A model generated the notes under the pieces. That model worked only from the letters and a program-made list of their open reading frames with translations. It was not told where the DNA came from and did no database searches. From Chamaecrista fasciculata (Eukaryota > Streptophyta > Magnoliopsida > Fabales > Fabaceae): a stretch of 64,000 nt of DNA. This document shows, one piece after another, positions 13,952-27,338 of this stretch. The DNA is taken from positions 116,892-180,891 of the forward strand of contig QANZ01001839.1 of assembly GCA_003254925.1 (NCBI GenBank). The letters run 5' to 3'. The position numbers and the translations under genes were made by a program. Numbering within the stretch: the stretch's first letter is position 1; each line of letters opens with the position of its first letter.

Positions 13952-15084
13952 AGAGGGTTTTTAATTAGGAAAAGGAAAGAAAGCAAGCAAGGTAAGCAAG
14001 ATTTGACGAAATTAAATTAATAAACAAAATGATTAAGTGGGAAAGTCGTTGGAAAAGTGAGTGTTTGGTCTCCTCTCCCAGAAAATTAAATTCCAAACCC
14101 TTTTGAAATTGAAGGTTCTCGAGATAGAAAGATTAGATAGACATAGACGCGTGTGTTTAGGACCTAACCCGAGAAAAATGTATAATAAAAATTGCAGACA
14201 GAGAATGAGATTAATGAGATTATGAGAGATTATGAGAGTGAGTGAGTGAGGAACCTCAGTCTTTGAATCTTGTTCACAGACACAGAAAAGAACTTGACGC
14301 TGAACACGCTGAGAAAGACACGCTTACAAAAACAAAGGTGGTGAATGATGATGCTGATTCGGCTCTCGCTGTTTTTGCATATAGGCATACATACATTATA
14401 CACATACGCATGGTCATTGATTTTACACAAATACCCTCCCGTATTTCTCTGGTACACAATATAAATACTGTATGTATATGATTAAATTAATAATACATTT
14501 TCCTGTCAATAATTTTCTATTACAAAGGCGACAAAAGACAAGTAACAATAAAAGCGAGTATCATCATTATTCATTCAACTTGATGGCTTCAGCCTTCAGG
14601 TGTGAAATGAGAATTATGTGATGGTGTATGCCTGTATGTATGTTAATGTTATGTTGTGGGGACATTTATTATTATGGGTGTGTAATAATTACGATGGATG
14701 AGCTATCTCCATTATCCAATACGCATTGGTAACAAACATAAGTGTACACGAAAAGATTGTACTGGAAATTGATAAGTTAACTAATTAGAGCTCTAGTAAC
14801 GAAGTGTGCAGCAAATTTGGTTTGAAAATTGAAACTTTGAATGGTAGTAGGTTTAAGTTAACTAATTAACTACTATTAAAATAAGGATGACGAGGCAAAA
14901 ATGTTCAAAATTTTAGGTGAAAAAAAGGCACAATCAAAGAGAAGTTCAGGTAGGATATGTGACAATTGTCTTTATTGAGTTGGAGTTAAGTGTGATATGA
15001 GAAGAGGATAACCGAAATTACACGGCATTGAGTTCATTGATAAGGTTAAAAAAAGGTTTGCCTTAAAATAATAGCATAAACTAA
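13952..15084. other. MSL upstream region, no gene seen
   Basis: This is the presumed promoter and 5' leader of the minus-strand MSL gene. It contains purine-rich and short GAGT-type repeats (14220-14250). Short open frames on both strands near 14230-14480 overlap one another and match no family I know. No regulatory site is clear enough to name. Confidence 0.45.
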
Positions 15085-15398
15085 GGGTCCGTTTGGTACC
15101 TAAATAGATAGGTAAAGTAAAGTGTTTTACAATAGAAAAATTACGAGGGAATGTAAAGTAGGTAAAAATTTAAAGTGTTTGGTATAAAAAGTTAAGGGAG
15201 AGAAAGTAAAATAGATATAAAAAGAAAATGACAAAAATGCCCTTCCCACAATCACCACAAAATTACTTTTTTTATTTACAAAAACGTCCCTCTTTATATA
15301 CAAAAAGGTCCCTAACCTAAATCCTAAAAACAATTTGGTGGATGGTGGTGGGTGGTGGTGGTGGGTGGNACTCTCACTTTACACCCTATCAAACGGAC
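15085..15398. mobile_element. PIF/Harbinger (Tourist-like) MITE
   Basis: Terminal inverted repeats GGGTCCGTTTGGTA (left) and GAGTCCGTTTGATA (right, reverse complement) are flanked by the 3-bp duplication TAA at 15082-15084 and 15399-15401. The interior contains GGTGGT-type simple repeats and one ambiguous base (N at 15367). It is non-coding. Confidence 0.75.
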
Positions 15399-16009
15399 TC
15401 TAAGATATGAAAGTGAGGGAGGGAGGGAGGGAGGGAGTTAAAAGAAATAAAAGGAAGAAAGTAAGGGTAAAAGCGGGAAATAAGGGAAAAGGTTGCATCG
15501 AAGTTAGCGCGAAATTGGAAGAATCAGCGCCGTTGGATCAGGCTGATATCTGGAAATGCGTAATTGAGAATTGAGATGGGACCGTTAAGCATAAATAAAG
15601 AAATGGGAATGGGAAGTCAAATACGACACGCCGCAGCAACAGAAGATTATTAGGGCTACATTTTTTTTTTTTATCGAATATTATTAGGGCTACATACATA
15701 CTCACATTATGGCTTCTGGTAGATTGAGTTGAGAAAACAGCTCACAATCAATTATTTTTAGACTAAATTATATTTTTATCTCGTATATTTGAGCAATTTT
15801 TTTTATATAAAATTAATCTCAGAAGTTTGAATTTTTCCTTAGTTTCTCTATACACATAAATATGATCTTATCCTTTCATAATTTACCTTAAGTTAAATAC
15901 ATATCTCTCGTAAATCCTCTAACCTATAAATAGAGACTTTAGGGTTTCATGTAATTAAACAATTTAGTTAAATAATAAGAATTACTCTCCTTTTACTTTT
16001 CTCTCTCTA
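15399..16009. other. Intergenic, no gene seen
   Basis: Begins with a short (GAGG)n purine tract near 15416-15440, then AT-rich sequence with a poly-T run near 15661. No coding or RNA gene is supported. The last 17 bases are the left target duplication of the SINE. Confidence 0.5.
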
Positions 16010-16196
16010 TTTTTTTTTTTGGTTTCCCAAGATATCCCTCAGCCCGACAGATCAAGGACTAATCCTCCGCGGATCTGTGCTCCATTTAAGGGTCTTCCGC
16101 TGGCCAATTGGTTGCTGCATACACAAGGCGGGATTCGAACCCCCGACCTTGCTTAAGCGACCTAGTGAGCTCGACCACTAGGCCAACCAAGCTTGG
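16010..16196 (-). mobile_element. tRNA-derived SINE
   Basis: On the minus strand a tRNA-like head carries an RNA polymerase III A box (TGGCCTAGTGG) and B box (GGTTCGAATCC). A ~100-bp body follows, ending in an A-rich tail (poly-T on the plus strand at 16010-16020). A perfect 17-bp target-site duplication, TTACTTTTCTCTCTCTA, lies at 15993-16009 and 16197-16213. This shows LINE-machinery-dependent retroposition and that the copy is full length. It is not a functional tRNA: the head lacks a proper acceptor stem and continues into a SINE body. Confidence 0.88.
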
Positions 16197-16213
16197 TTAC
16201 TTTTCTCTCTCTA

Positions 16214-18069
16214 CTTTGAGTATTTTTATTCCATATATTTTACAACAAATCTTATAAATTTTTAGAATTTTTTATTTTTTAATTTCAATAATTAAATCTA
16301 ATTATATTTCTCTCACTTTAAATTTGAATACAATAAATTCTAATTAATGTCATGAAATCACACTCTTAAAGTGGACTATTAATTTCACTATTAAAACGAA
16401 TCAAATTGATTATATATATTTTGTTTTAAGATTAAATGTTACAAGACAATAACAATTAAATAAATAAAATAAAGACTTGTCAAAAATAAATAAATAAAAT
16501 AAAGGACTAAGTTGAAACTCATTTCGAACATATAGGATAAAAAAGTCTAATTTAATCTTGTTTTTATTATTTTATTATTATAATATATGGGCACCGTGAC
16601 CACAAACTAGGATTGGGGGAATAAGATATATAGTTAGAACGACGCCGAATTTGCAACGTGGTGCAAATCTAGTGGAAGGAGGGAAGGTGCAATGGATATG
16701 TGTGGCTGTGGCTTGTGGGTCAGCGATGTCACATTCATCATGGGAATGAATATATACAAAAATGGACACTAGGAATGTTTTTATTGGCATTTTTCAAATT
16801 TTGAACTGAATTCCTTCTTTTCCACTAAAGCAAGTGCAGTTCGTTGTGCTTGTGGAATGTGGACAACTGATTTAGTTCAAACAATCGAAAGGTCACCTCA
16901 GTGGTACTTTTGTTACTAACAAATTCGAAAACTGATTAAAAATTGATTATTTGTCGAATAATCAATCTTATTGATTGGAATCATTAATATTTCCACTTTT
17001 GATTTTTTTTTTATGGAAAATGTTAAATGTGTAATGGACCCTTCAGTAAGAATCGTGGGGTAGAATAATCTACAAAAGTTAAAAACAGAATTAAGATGAT
17101 TCCACTTTATTTTTTTTGTCCAATCTTTAATGTTCAGTAATGATGCCAATTGTTAATCTATCTGCGATTTCTTCAATTCCAGCTCAGTCAAGTAGTGTTA
17201 TCATTAAGCATACAGCTAACCAAAAAAAAATTGCGTCGATTCCATGTTCACATGCTGCGGATTCAAGATGGCCAATGGGTCTTCGATCTACCAATTATTG
17301 TTCCTTCATTCTCTCTATCACCCACTTAAAGTAATAAACAAGACTTCAAAGAAATCAAGGCATCGCCCTATTTGGTCAAACATTTACATCATCATATAAC
17401 TAATAAGGAAGAAAGTAAGTCTATTATTAGATTATAAGATAAAAGATTGAATTGATCAGTGGTTGAATAACTAATTGTGAAAGCCTTATTCTTTTTTTTT
17501 TTTCTTTTTAATGATCTCATGATTCAAGGGCCTTAGGTGTTGGATCCCTCAAAAAAGCATTTGCTAGCCCATCAAAGATAAAGATCAGGGTATGTCTAGT
17601 TTGTTAAATAGCTGGTAGGGTGTGTGAGCATATTATGTGACTATGTGAGTTTGCTCCAAGCATGCGTCTAACGTGTAAATGGATTGTGGCAATTATTTAT
17701 GAACGGTGAATATGAGCCAACTTATTGAAGCACGAAGTTCGTTTAATAAATGAGCTAATAACAAAAAGTATTAAAAGTTAAAACAAATTCCACGTTGGTA
17801 TAGTTTGACTGTGAAGGCGCAGCAGAGTCGCTTGGCTTACAATGATCATTTATAATTATATCAATATCATCACCTCTTTTTACAGATGATATAAATGCCG
17901 TCGCAGAACTATAAGAAATCTGCTGTATTTGGTTTTGAAAATGCTGAAAGGTGAGGAATCCAGAGTAAAAAAGTTACAAGAGGTTGTGAAGAAAAGACTG
18001 TACATGTCAATTAATAAAATAATTAGGGAATGCCGCTTTTCATTAAAGCCTATGGACAGGCATCAAATC
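16214..18069. other. Intergenic, no gene seen
   Basis: AT-rich sequence with short poly-T/A tracts. Small open frames near 16578-16790 and 16916-17334 are low complexity and antisense to one another. The segment directly before 18070 should hold the 3' UTR of the kinase gene. Confidence 0.45.
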
Positions 18070-21000
18070 TCATTTACTAAATGATGACCGTCTAAGGGAA
18101 GAAAAAAACCCTCCAGATTTTTCCTTACGCGGATCCTCTTCATCTCCAACCTGTTCCACATACAAAGTGATTATTCACATGAACCCTTCAGTCCCTTTTT
18201 TCTCGGGGACAATATGAAACCTTTTACTGATGCAGCCTTAATGCAGACTATAGGGGAAAGCAATAAAAATGAGAAATTTCAAAATCAATTAAATGAACTA
18301 TCCAGTCATACTAAAAGAAAGCACTCTTTTCTACCTCCTTAGCAAGCTTCTGCAGGATGTCGATAATTTCGGCAAAATCAGGTCTTGTTGTTGGATCTTG
18401 CTGCCAACATCTCTCAAGAAGCTCAACAAACTTTGGATGAGTGTTCTTGGGGATAATGGGTCGTAAACCCTGAAATTCATGTAAAGCAAGACTGACAAAT
18501 AGTCACCATCTATAACTTTCCAGTCAATCATGTAAACTGCTTTCGTTAGAGTTCTCAGAAAGTGGCTCTGACAGAAGTAAGGAGGCATTATCTGGTTGTT
18601 AAGTTACTAACCAAATTCAGAAAGTTACCTTTTGAACTACTCCAATAGCTGCCTGAAGTGGGGTCAAGTACTCGTACGGAAGCTGGCAAGAAAAAAACTA
18701 ATTTGAATAACAGAGTGAAAAGAAGATGGTTATTGTCAGATGGTAGTACCAACAAGAAATACCTTTCCAGTAAGCAACTCCCATAAAACAACTCCAAAAC
18801 TAAAAATATCAGCCTTGTGATCATATGGCTTGTGTTCTATAACCTTCAAAACAAGATGAATGTGTTGTAAAAAGATGATAACATGAGTTATCTCCCATCA
18901 ATGTTGACCACCAGAAAGCCGAAAATTATTATACAAAAATTAGAAAAGGAATTATATTTGTATAGGTATAAATTGGGCCAATAATATCACCTGAGTAATT
19001 ATAGCTGTATAGGCATAAATCTTTTTGTTGAAGAAAAAACAGTGATAAGTATTATATTTACAACTACGCCTCCGGTAATAACTAAACCTAAGAATTACGG
19101 CTGACATATTACAGCCCATTAAAAAATGCTTTACCCAGTAAAATTTGCACATTTTATTCCAAATTTCTACTTTGTAACTATAACTTAACAATTATGGTTA
19201 TTCTGATGTATAAGGCTGTGGCAATCCTTTTATTCACATCACTAGCATCAGGTCATCATCACTTTGATAATATAATTGTAATACGCTTTAGTACACTCAA
19301 TTATATTTTAACATGACTGGACACTTGCCGAAGGGGCTAATCAAACCAAATAAAAAATGAAGACAACCTGTATTATAATAATAAAAAAAAAAACCGATTC
19401 TGCAAATAGATTAAGCTGAAAGTGTCATATGAATTTCTAAAAAAATATTAAGATGCTATTTATATATATATATAATGAAATCTTGGTAGGACCAAATAAA
19501 AAAAAAAAAAAGAGTTGAAAAGGCCAAGATCATGTATTCAAACCATTTGGACAAATTAATGTCACTATTATGAGAATAACAGATACCTCAGGAGCCATCC
19601 AGCGGTATGTTCCAGTTTCTGCTGTCATAACTCCAGATTGAGATTTCACTCTAGCAACCCCAAAATCAGCAACCTTCACAACCTGCAAAGCAATGGGTAC
19701 AGCACTGTCATTTTTGCATGTCCAGTTATTTTACTGGTTGTACTCAGACATACACATGGCCTATCATTTGTAAGAGAAAAAGCAATGGATCATATCATCA
19801 TAATCTTAAAGTTAGAGGAACTTCATACATAATTTTCATCCATCAGAAGATTTGCAGCCTTCAAGTCTCTATGTATAATGTCATTTTGGTGCAAGTAGTT
19901 CATTCCCTTAGAAACATCAATTGCTACTTTGAGCAGGGATGGAAATTTAAAAACACCCTTTTGCTTATGTAAGTAGTCATACACACTTCCACCGGACATA
20001 AATTCTGAAATTAGGAAACAAAACAATCATTACAAGGGTGTTGATGGCTAAATAGTCAAAGCAAAACTCTTCCGTTTTTGTAGTTAATGAAATAATGTAA
20101 CTCACTGGATTTCACCTGTTATTATGCACAAATATGGGGCCTTGGTACATGCTCCTATGAATTGTACAACATTCTTGTGCCGAACCTTCCTGCAAGCTCC
20201 AGAAATAAGATTATATGGTATATGAATAAAATGAAAGGATAATAAACAAAGCTAGAACCAATCTCTACATTGCATGTTCCTCTCTTCCCCTAAGTTATAT
20301 TAGTTAATTCATCATTTTTTTAATGGCCAAACCTAATTCATGATTTTGAATTTTGGTATATGATGACTTGTACCAAAAAATGGACCAGAATTCAGAATTT
20401 CACTGTTAAAAGGGACAACTTTTGGAAAATGCTTGTGTGAATCATGGACACTTACTAACTTCTCTAACTTTTGTATGTTTTGAAGACACCATTCTATAGC
20501 ATAAGCTAACTCTCAAATTATTCATCCACATAAACATCCTGCTTGCTGTAGTACATACCCATTTTGTCGTTAAATTTTAAAAATATAAAATAAATAACAA
20601 AAAGAAGAAGAGATAGTAGAAAGTTCTTTTCACTGTGTTCTTTCAATTTTAACTAGGAAAGGGACAACTTCTTACTCGCAATGCATTTCATATTGTTTAT
20701 ATTTATAGGATAATATATTGATTTGAAATCAAAGACAACAAAAGGCCCAAAGCCATATTAATATAGATAATCAAGTCTCTCAACAATACATTTTGTTTAG
20801 TCCCACCTTTCTTTCCTTAACTATTGTTATACCTAATTTTTCAACACGGAATCAAAGCACAAGTATCACCACCTTGAATCCTAACCTTAAATTCCAAAAA
20901 AACATAACAACAAAAATTTGAAAAAAGAATTATTACCACAAAATACTAGAGATTTGAATTCAGCTTTTGTTTGATCATATATTTCAAGCATTTTCCATTC

Positions 21001-24000
21001 TTTTGGGGAATTTCAACCTGTTAAGGTATTGTTTCTAGCTTATGGAATTATTAATATCAAGATTGATGTAGTTTGGTATGATGGGTAAATGTTCTAGAAT
21101 TAATTTGTTAGTTTTATTGACTTTACAACGAAAACTCTTCACACAACCCGGCAATCATAAACGAGCAAGACATTGAAAGTTGTGTATTCCATACTTTGGC
21201 CCTAGTAAAGGAACAGTGTTCTTGGGTGCCCTGCTGTGCAACCCAGCAATCATAAACGAGTGAAGACATAGAGAGTTGTGTATTGCATACTTTGGTCCTT
21301 GTAATGGAACAGTGTTCGTGGGTGCCCTGGTGTGCAACTCAAGTTGTGAAGACAAACTGAGAGAAGTGATTGAGTGAACTTTTGACTGAGTTAGTTATTG
21401 TTTATCGGTTTTTCTGTTCAGTATGGGCTTTATTTGTAACAAGTTGCAAGCTTTAAAAGCTTCAACTTGAAGGGGTTTCAGACTTAAAAATTAAAGAAAG
21501 TCCTGTATATCAAGAAAGCACATACCCAGTTAAGAGGTATTAAGAATTATAAAAAGTCTACTAGTAAGGGAAATAGTTACTTGCAGTGTGGCCAATAAGG
21601 GGAACAAAATGTCCGTGTGGTTATGATAATATTACTAAAAATAGAGATTGCAAGTAAGCGTTGAATACGTAGACAATTTATCATTCAATATATTTTGTTT
21701 GGACACATCCTTTTCTCCTTAACTACTGCAATCCCTTCCATCACAATGAACAGATCTTTTAAAAATGGTAAGATATATAGTAATATTTAAATAGAAGAAA
21801 TTAAATGAAACACAGGGCTCCAATAGCACACAAAATTTCCACAATCAACCTATGACATATAAAAGAATTTTCTGGGAACTGCAGGATTGACACTATCTCA
21901 TTAAACAGATAGATCTTCAATGCCCAACAATTGCAAAAATCTAATATAACAAACCTCATGATATAGACTTCCTGGGTAAACTCGCTCTGCAAATCTGAAT
22001 TTACATTCTCGGACTTGAGAACTTTAATGGCCACGTCCTGACTACAGTATGTACCTCTAAATCTGATATAGAAGAGTTGGTTAATTGAATATTAATTGAA
22101 ATAATATCTGCATATATCAGAAAAAGTTTCATACCAACAATAAAAAGAATACATTTTTCAGATAGCTATATACTCACAAATCACCATATGATCCAGATGC
22201 AATTTTACTTCCAAATTTCAAATGTTTGGGATCAATTTCCCAAACATCCATCCCATCATTAGGTATTGCCAAATGATCAGGCTCACATTTCACCTCTGCT
22301 TGACCAGGCTCACCAGCAGAAGATACTGATAGTTGAGTTGGCCATGCCTGCCTCAGAAACCAAACCCAAGGTTACTTATGCATAAATCATTGAATGCTTA
22401 GAATCACTGAAATCAAGGAGAAAAACTGAGCGTGAAACACTTTGGAAAGTAAGCAACAGCCAAAGGAGATTTCAATTATTGATCATTAGTTAAGCAGTCA
22501 TCTAAGTACACAATAAGATGCCTGACTTGCCTCAATCAACAAAAACTGCTTCTCCAAAGCTGCTCTAAGCTGCTCTGTTTCCTGTTAAAGTACACCAAGT
22601 CTATCAAGCAGGGTCCCATGGCTGAAATTTTCACAATCTTAAACAGTAACAGAGAATAAGTGATGGAAAAATAATTATATTTATAGTATACAGTACTGTG
22701 GACTAGAAAAGAAGCCTCTAAGGTGTTCTGTTTCCTGTTTAAGTACACCAAGTCTATCAAGCGTGTCCCATGATTTTCACAATCTTAAACAGTAACAGAG
22801 AATAAGTGATGGCAAAATCATTATATTTATAGTATACAGTACTGTGGACTAGAAAAGAAGCCTCTTTCAGCTAGTAAGATAGCAAAGTGGTTCCTGTGAA
22901 CTGAAATAAAGGTTGTAACACGGCTTTGATGAATCTGGAATTCAGGATCCTATATGTACGATTTTCAGCAAGCATTACAACCATTTAAGACTCAATCTAG
23001 GGTCTGTTGTACAGGAGAAAGAGGGTGAAAATTAAGCAATAGAGGAAAATTCAATATAGGGTCAGGTCAACAGCATTAAACTTCGGAAGAATCTATCCAT
23101 CTATTTTAATATTATTGTATCCATCTTAGAAAATGATAGCAAGTGATTCTCAACATACCTCATTGGGCCATCCATCAACAACAAACACATCTAGCGAGTA
23201 TCCATCAGTAGTGGAAAAAGCATGTGCCTCTTGAATGTTGAGTCCTATCTCAGCAAGCAAAGAAGTTAACTGCAGATGGAACGAGGCCTGTGAAAATCCT
23301 AATACAAAAAATATAATCCCATTCAACATGCGGGGTTCAAACTTTGTTTAAGATGAATTAAGTAGGGAGATATTTTGTAAGTTTTAACTATGAAATCTTT
23401 TAAGTCTCTATGCCAACCAACTGAAATACTGTTTACAAACATCAACCACAACTGTCGCATGTGCAGATAAATGGACAGAGAAGGATGCACTCCTAGGTTC
23501 TGTAAACAGTTTAAGACATTTCTGACATATACATTATTTTCATTACCTGACTGAGAAGCTTTGGCTTGTCTTCTGTTGAGAAGGTGATTTCATGCATGGG
23601 CCTACAATGTTGTCAATGACACGGAACTTTATCTCTCAGCAAAATTAAAGGTAAAACAAAATTAAACCCTTTATTAGAAACTTTATAAATCATCACAATT
23701 TAATCACCATGTCAATACTTAAGTTCACATGCATCAGGTTTGTACAGGCATATCTTAGAAAAAATTTTATGCTTTGGAAGTTTGGCTGTTGGAAATACAT
23801 AAACTTTATAACCAGAATAGCAGATGATTGAAACTGATCAGTACCCCAACCCAAGTATGTCTATGCCAGAAAAGTTTGCTATGTAACTGGACCTAATTAT
23901 TGAAAATTCTCACATACTAGCTAACAACATCTTTTAGATGCACCCTCTAACAAAAAGCAAACTAAGTAACATTGTACATGCTCAGAAAGTTACCCAAGCC

Positions 24001-26317
24001 TAACCCTAGATATCTTGAGACAAACATTTTACCGCAAATATTGTTCACCAGCCTGTACAGAGTGTTCCTCGTCTAGATCTTCACATTTAGTTGCTTCAAG
24101 TGCCAGGGCCTCAAGGTTAGGAGAAGAACCAAACGCAGGAGGTGGATGTATACTAGCAATAAAAAATCCAATGTGATAAGAATTGGAAATTATAATCATC
24201 AAGCTCCAAAAAGAATGACCATAACTGCTTCATACAGATATATGATTACAGCCTTATTATATTCGAATCTACAATTTCTACAGGAGCTCTGGAATCTGGG
24301 AAATCAACAGAAACAATACCTAAGTCTCCCTGAGTGCTTTGAAGTGATTTGGCCACCTTCTTTATCAGGAGCTTCTGAATGGACAGAGTCAGCTGAATTT
24401 CCGTCAGATATGGGATGAACCTGCACCAAGAATCAATCTCAAAATGGAATTGTCCATATTGAACAAGGTAAATAAGATAATTGTAATACTCAACAATATA
24501 GAAATGATTCTAAAGAAGTGAAATAGTGGATAAGACAATTTAACAATTTCAGATTTATAGAAAAAAAAAACTATTTTAATTGCTTACAAGAGAGGAGATT
24601 AATTTCTCACAATAAATATTCCAAGACATAGTCAAGAGTCTCTTGACACAATTTTTAGGAGACTTATCCAGATTTATCTTTGAAAGTACAGGTATTAGCT
24701 AAAACAGACCATCCATAATTCTATTTATGCGCATAACAAAATTCAAACGAGCTTCCCAGTTCTATGATTTGAGACAAAGAAACAGTTCAAGTAACTCTTC
24801 AATGTTTCCCTTCTCATCATTGAGCTTGATAATAAATGCAATCAAGTTAATTCAACTCAAATACTTGTAAAGCAGAAATATACTAGTTCACAAACAAAAT
24901 GGATATAATTATCCAAAATATTCCAATTTTTATTTAAGTTCAATATAAATTAACTGAGGCAAATATATAGTGCAGCATATCTTTCACACTGCATTACAAT
25001 TAGAGTACTTGCCCCTAATATCAAAACTGGACTTCAGCCAACCTATGACTACATGCAAGTCTCAAATCAATTCAAGATGGAAAGGTTGCAGTTCTCAAAG
25101 ATTTTGAATTCTGTAAGGGTTATTGCTTACATGACAATAAGCAAATATGTATTAGAGCTGCATTTGACAAAAAATGGCTCATTCCAGCCGTATTACAATT
25201 ATTTTAAGATTATGATTCATAAAATAAGTTGTTCGACAGGTTTACCCAATGAAGCTCCCACAGAGTTCTGATCATTGTAATGTTTTCGTTTTTTTTCTAA
25301 AAGCAGAGGTGATAATATTATGGGCATTGTCCGATGGTGACCCATTTCTAATTATAGCCAACTAAAAACGAGATAGCAGAGTTTAGAAGGAAAAGGATTC
25401 ACTAAAGCATTCCAGAGTAATGGAGAAAACTTATCGACCTCAGGCATATATTTACACTCAATCAGATAAGAACTGACGACTATTAATCCATTATGCAGCA
25501 TGCAATTGGGAAAACCTGCTGCATGACCGCATGAAAGCACTAAGAAGTTCAAGCACATCCATTCCTAGGTCGTAGCATCAAGGACACGTGAGCTGTAATC
25601 AACAAAATAATCAGCGCTCACCTGGACCAGGCGAACTTCAATTGCAGGCCTATTAGCAGGATGGTGCGCCAAATGGAGCAGTCTCTTGTGCATCAGAACA
25701 TCTTCGGCCCTTTCCACATTCACATCAAGTGCATACCTGGGCAATGCATCCAAACAAAATTGTCAAAACGAAAAAAAATTTTAAAAAAAAAAAAAGTGCT
25801 GAGCAAAACAATGATCGCATGAACTGAAAGAATCACAAGTTCACAACAATCGGCAGGGAATTGACAGAGAACTAACAGAAAAAACTAAATCGACTGCATG
25901 AAGTAACTGAAAATGGTACTCCATCGTCGCTTCTGTTTGTTAATATCAAAGATTGAAGGAGGCTTAAAGGAAGCAAGCCAGTGAACAAGTAAAATCTGAG
26001 ATGCCGAGCTAAAAAAGTAAGAAAATGAGATTGAAAATAAAGCAAGAAGAAGAAGATGAGGTATGAACGGGAGGAGAGTAGAGATAGAAGGAAAAGGATA
26101 GGGTAAAATGTATGGACCGTGTTGGAAGACGATTGAAGTGAGCCCAAAGCTGATGGTCGAAACCAGGAAGCATAGCCTCTTCGTGATCGGAATCCTTGAG
26201 GCGACGAAGAACTTCAGTGTACACTTGAAGCTTCTGGCGTTGTTGGCGAGTTTGAGCCGGCGATGAAGACGAATCATGCACTCTACTCCCACAGCTTTCG
26301 TTATCCTCCATCGCCAT
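18070..26317 (-). CDS. STY46: ACT-domain Ser/Thr/Tyr kinase STY46-like
   Basis: Raf-like dual-specificity kinase of the STY8/STY17/STY46 group, cytosolic kinases that phosphorylate chloroplast transit peptides. Sixteen exons: 26317-26118, 25736-25622, 24420-24320, 24152-24033, 23601-23547, 23269-23159, 22581-22531, 22347-22178, 22062-21955, 20189-20116, 20004-19829, 19682-19587, 18843-18763, 18682-18629, 18469-18335, 18150-18070. They total 1,728 nt (575 aa). The N-terminus has MAMEDNESC and [14 protein letters not shown]. An ACT domain lies at about 180-250 (PMHEITFST to [12 protein letters not shown]). The kinase starts near 293 with IASGSYGD, catalytic Lys in [17 protein letters not shown] near 413, DFG in exon 12 and an activation loop [16 protein letters not shown]. 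All catalytic residues are intact. The intron after exon 7 uses a GC donor (GAG|GCAAGT). Similarity to remembered AtSTY46 is strong; STY8 or STY17 remain possible. Confidence 0.94.
21144..21338. repeat. Tandem duplication, 2 x ~95 bp, in kinase intron
   Basis: Two diverged copies, period 95 bp, begin 'caaccc' at 21144 and 21239 and share 'agcaatcataaacgag' and 'gaacagtgttc' blocks. They lie in the large intron between exons 9 and 10 of the STY kinase. The product is non-coding; the function is unknown. Confidence 0.75.
22560..22866. repeat. Tandem duplication of intron plus exon-7 acceptor
   Basis: A ~153-bp unit occurs twice (about 22560-22712 and 22713-22866). The downstream copy in gene orientation contains the real acceptor and start of exon 7 (AACAG|GAAACAGAGCAG). 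The other copy keeps a near-identical decoy acceptor (AACAG|GAAACAGAACAC). Both include the shared 'gtatacagtactgtgg' block. Confidence 0.8.
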
Positions 26318-26843
26318 TCAATCAGAAGGAAACGGAGGAATCAGAGATTTCTGGTTTCACTCGCTTCTTTATTACTTTTGTTGGGAATGGTTTTTTACGT
26401 GAAAGTGGTTCGGGGTTGATTGGGAAGGAGGAAAAATTAAAGACTATAAAAGAGTGATAATAAAAGGGAAGGAGTGGCTGATTGAAAAGAGAACCCAGAT
26501 TTTGAATAGAAACTGCAACTAAATATTATTTTAATTGAGACCATTCCCCAATTAGTCGTTTTATTTTAGTATTATCATCTGAATGAGAACGCTGGCATAC
26601 ACAAATCTGGAACGGCGTCGTGTATTGTGCTTCACTAATACTACCAAGTACCAACGTGAACGTGGATACTACTCACCTTTTTCGTCCTTCTATATGTCTT
26701 TATGTATCCATCTATCCGATTCCTATTCATATTCAGTAAGTAATTAATCAGTAGTAACAACTAATGAGTAATAATCAGTGTTCGCCATTTCACACTCGCT
26801 CTTTCCCAGCCCCTCATTACGGCCATATCAATATTATATTATA
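26318..26843. other. STY kinase upstream region
   Basis: This is the presumed 5' UTR and promoter of the minus-strand kinase gene. The sequence is moderately GC-rich near the ATG and AT-rich beyond. No TATA box or named motif is convincing. Confidence 0.45.
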
Positions 26844-27338
26844 GGCCAAATACTCAGAGTGGTCCTCATATTATAGGGTAAATTATATTCTAGTCCTAAA
26901 ACTATTTTTTGTTCAATTCTAGTCCTCAAAATTTTGCATTTGTTTCATTATTGATCTCAAACATGGTTCTATATAGTTTATATGGTTATCTTTGATCTAT
27001 TTCTATAATCTATAGATTTATCTCTCAAACTCATTCTAATAAATGAGTTTATAAAAAGAAAAAAAAATCTCTTTTTTTTTAAAAAATCAATCACAGATCT
27101 ATCTCTAATTTATAATTAAAAAGGATGATTTTTTTTCTTTGTGTATCGACACACTTATTAGAATATGTAAGTGAAATCGTTTATTTCAGCCGAGATTAGA
27201 GACAACAACATAAATTAAATATAATCATGTTTTTGACCAACGATGAAATAAATGAAAAATTTTGAACCAAAATAAAATAAAAAATAATTTAGGACCAGAG
27301 TGAAATTATGAAATGAGGACCAATTTAAATATTTGACC
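26844..27338. mobile_element. Mutator-like MITE
   Basis: Long imperfect terminal inverted repeats start GGCCAAATACTCAGAGTGG (left) and GGTCAAATATTTAAATTGG (right, reverse complement). The interior again has 'ggtcct' blocks. Flanking 9-mers TATATTATA and AATATTATA match at 8 of 9 positions. It is non-coding. Confidence 0.65.

Noticed and set aside
16117-16187. tRNA gene on the minus strand
   Set aside because: A and B boxes are present, but no acceptor stem closes and the sequence continues into a body and A tail flanked by a 17-bp duplication. It is a SINE.
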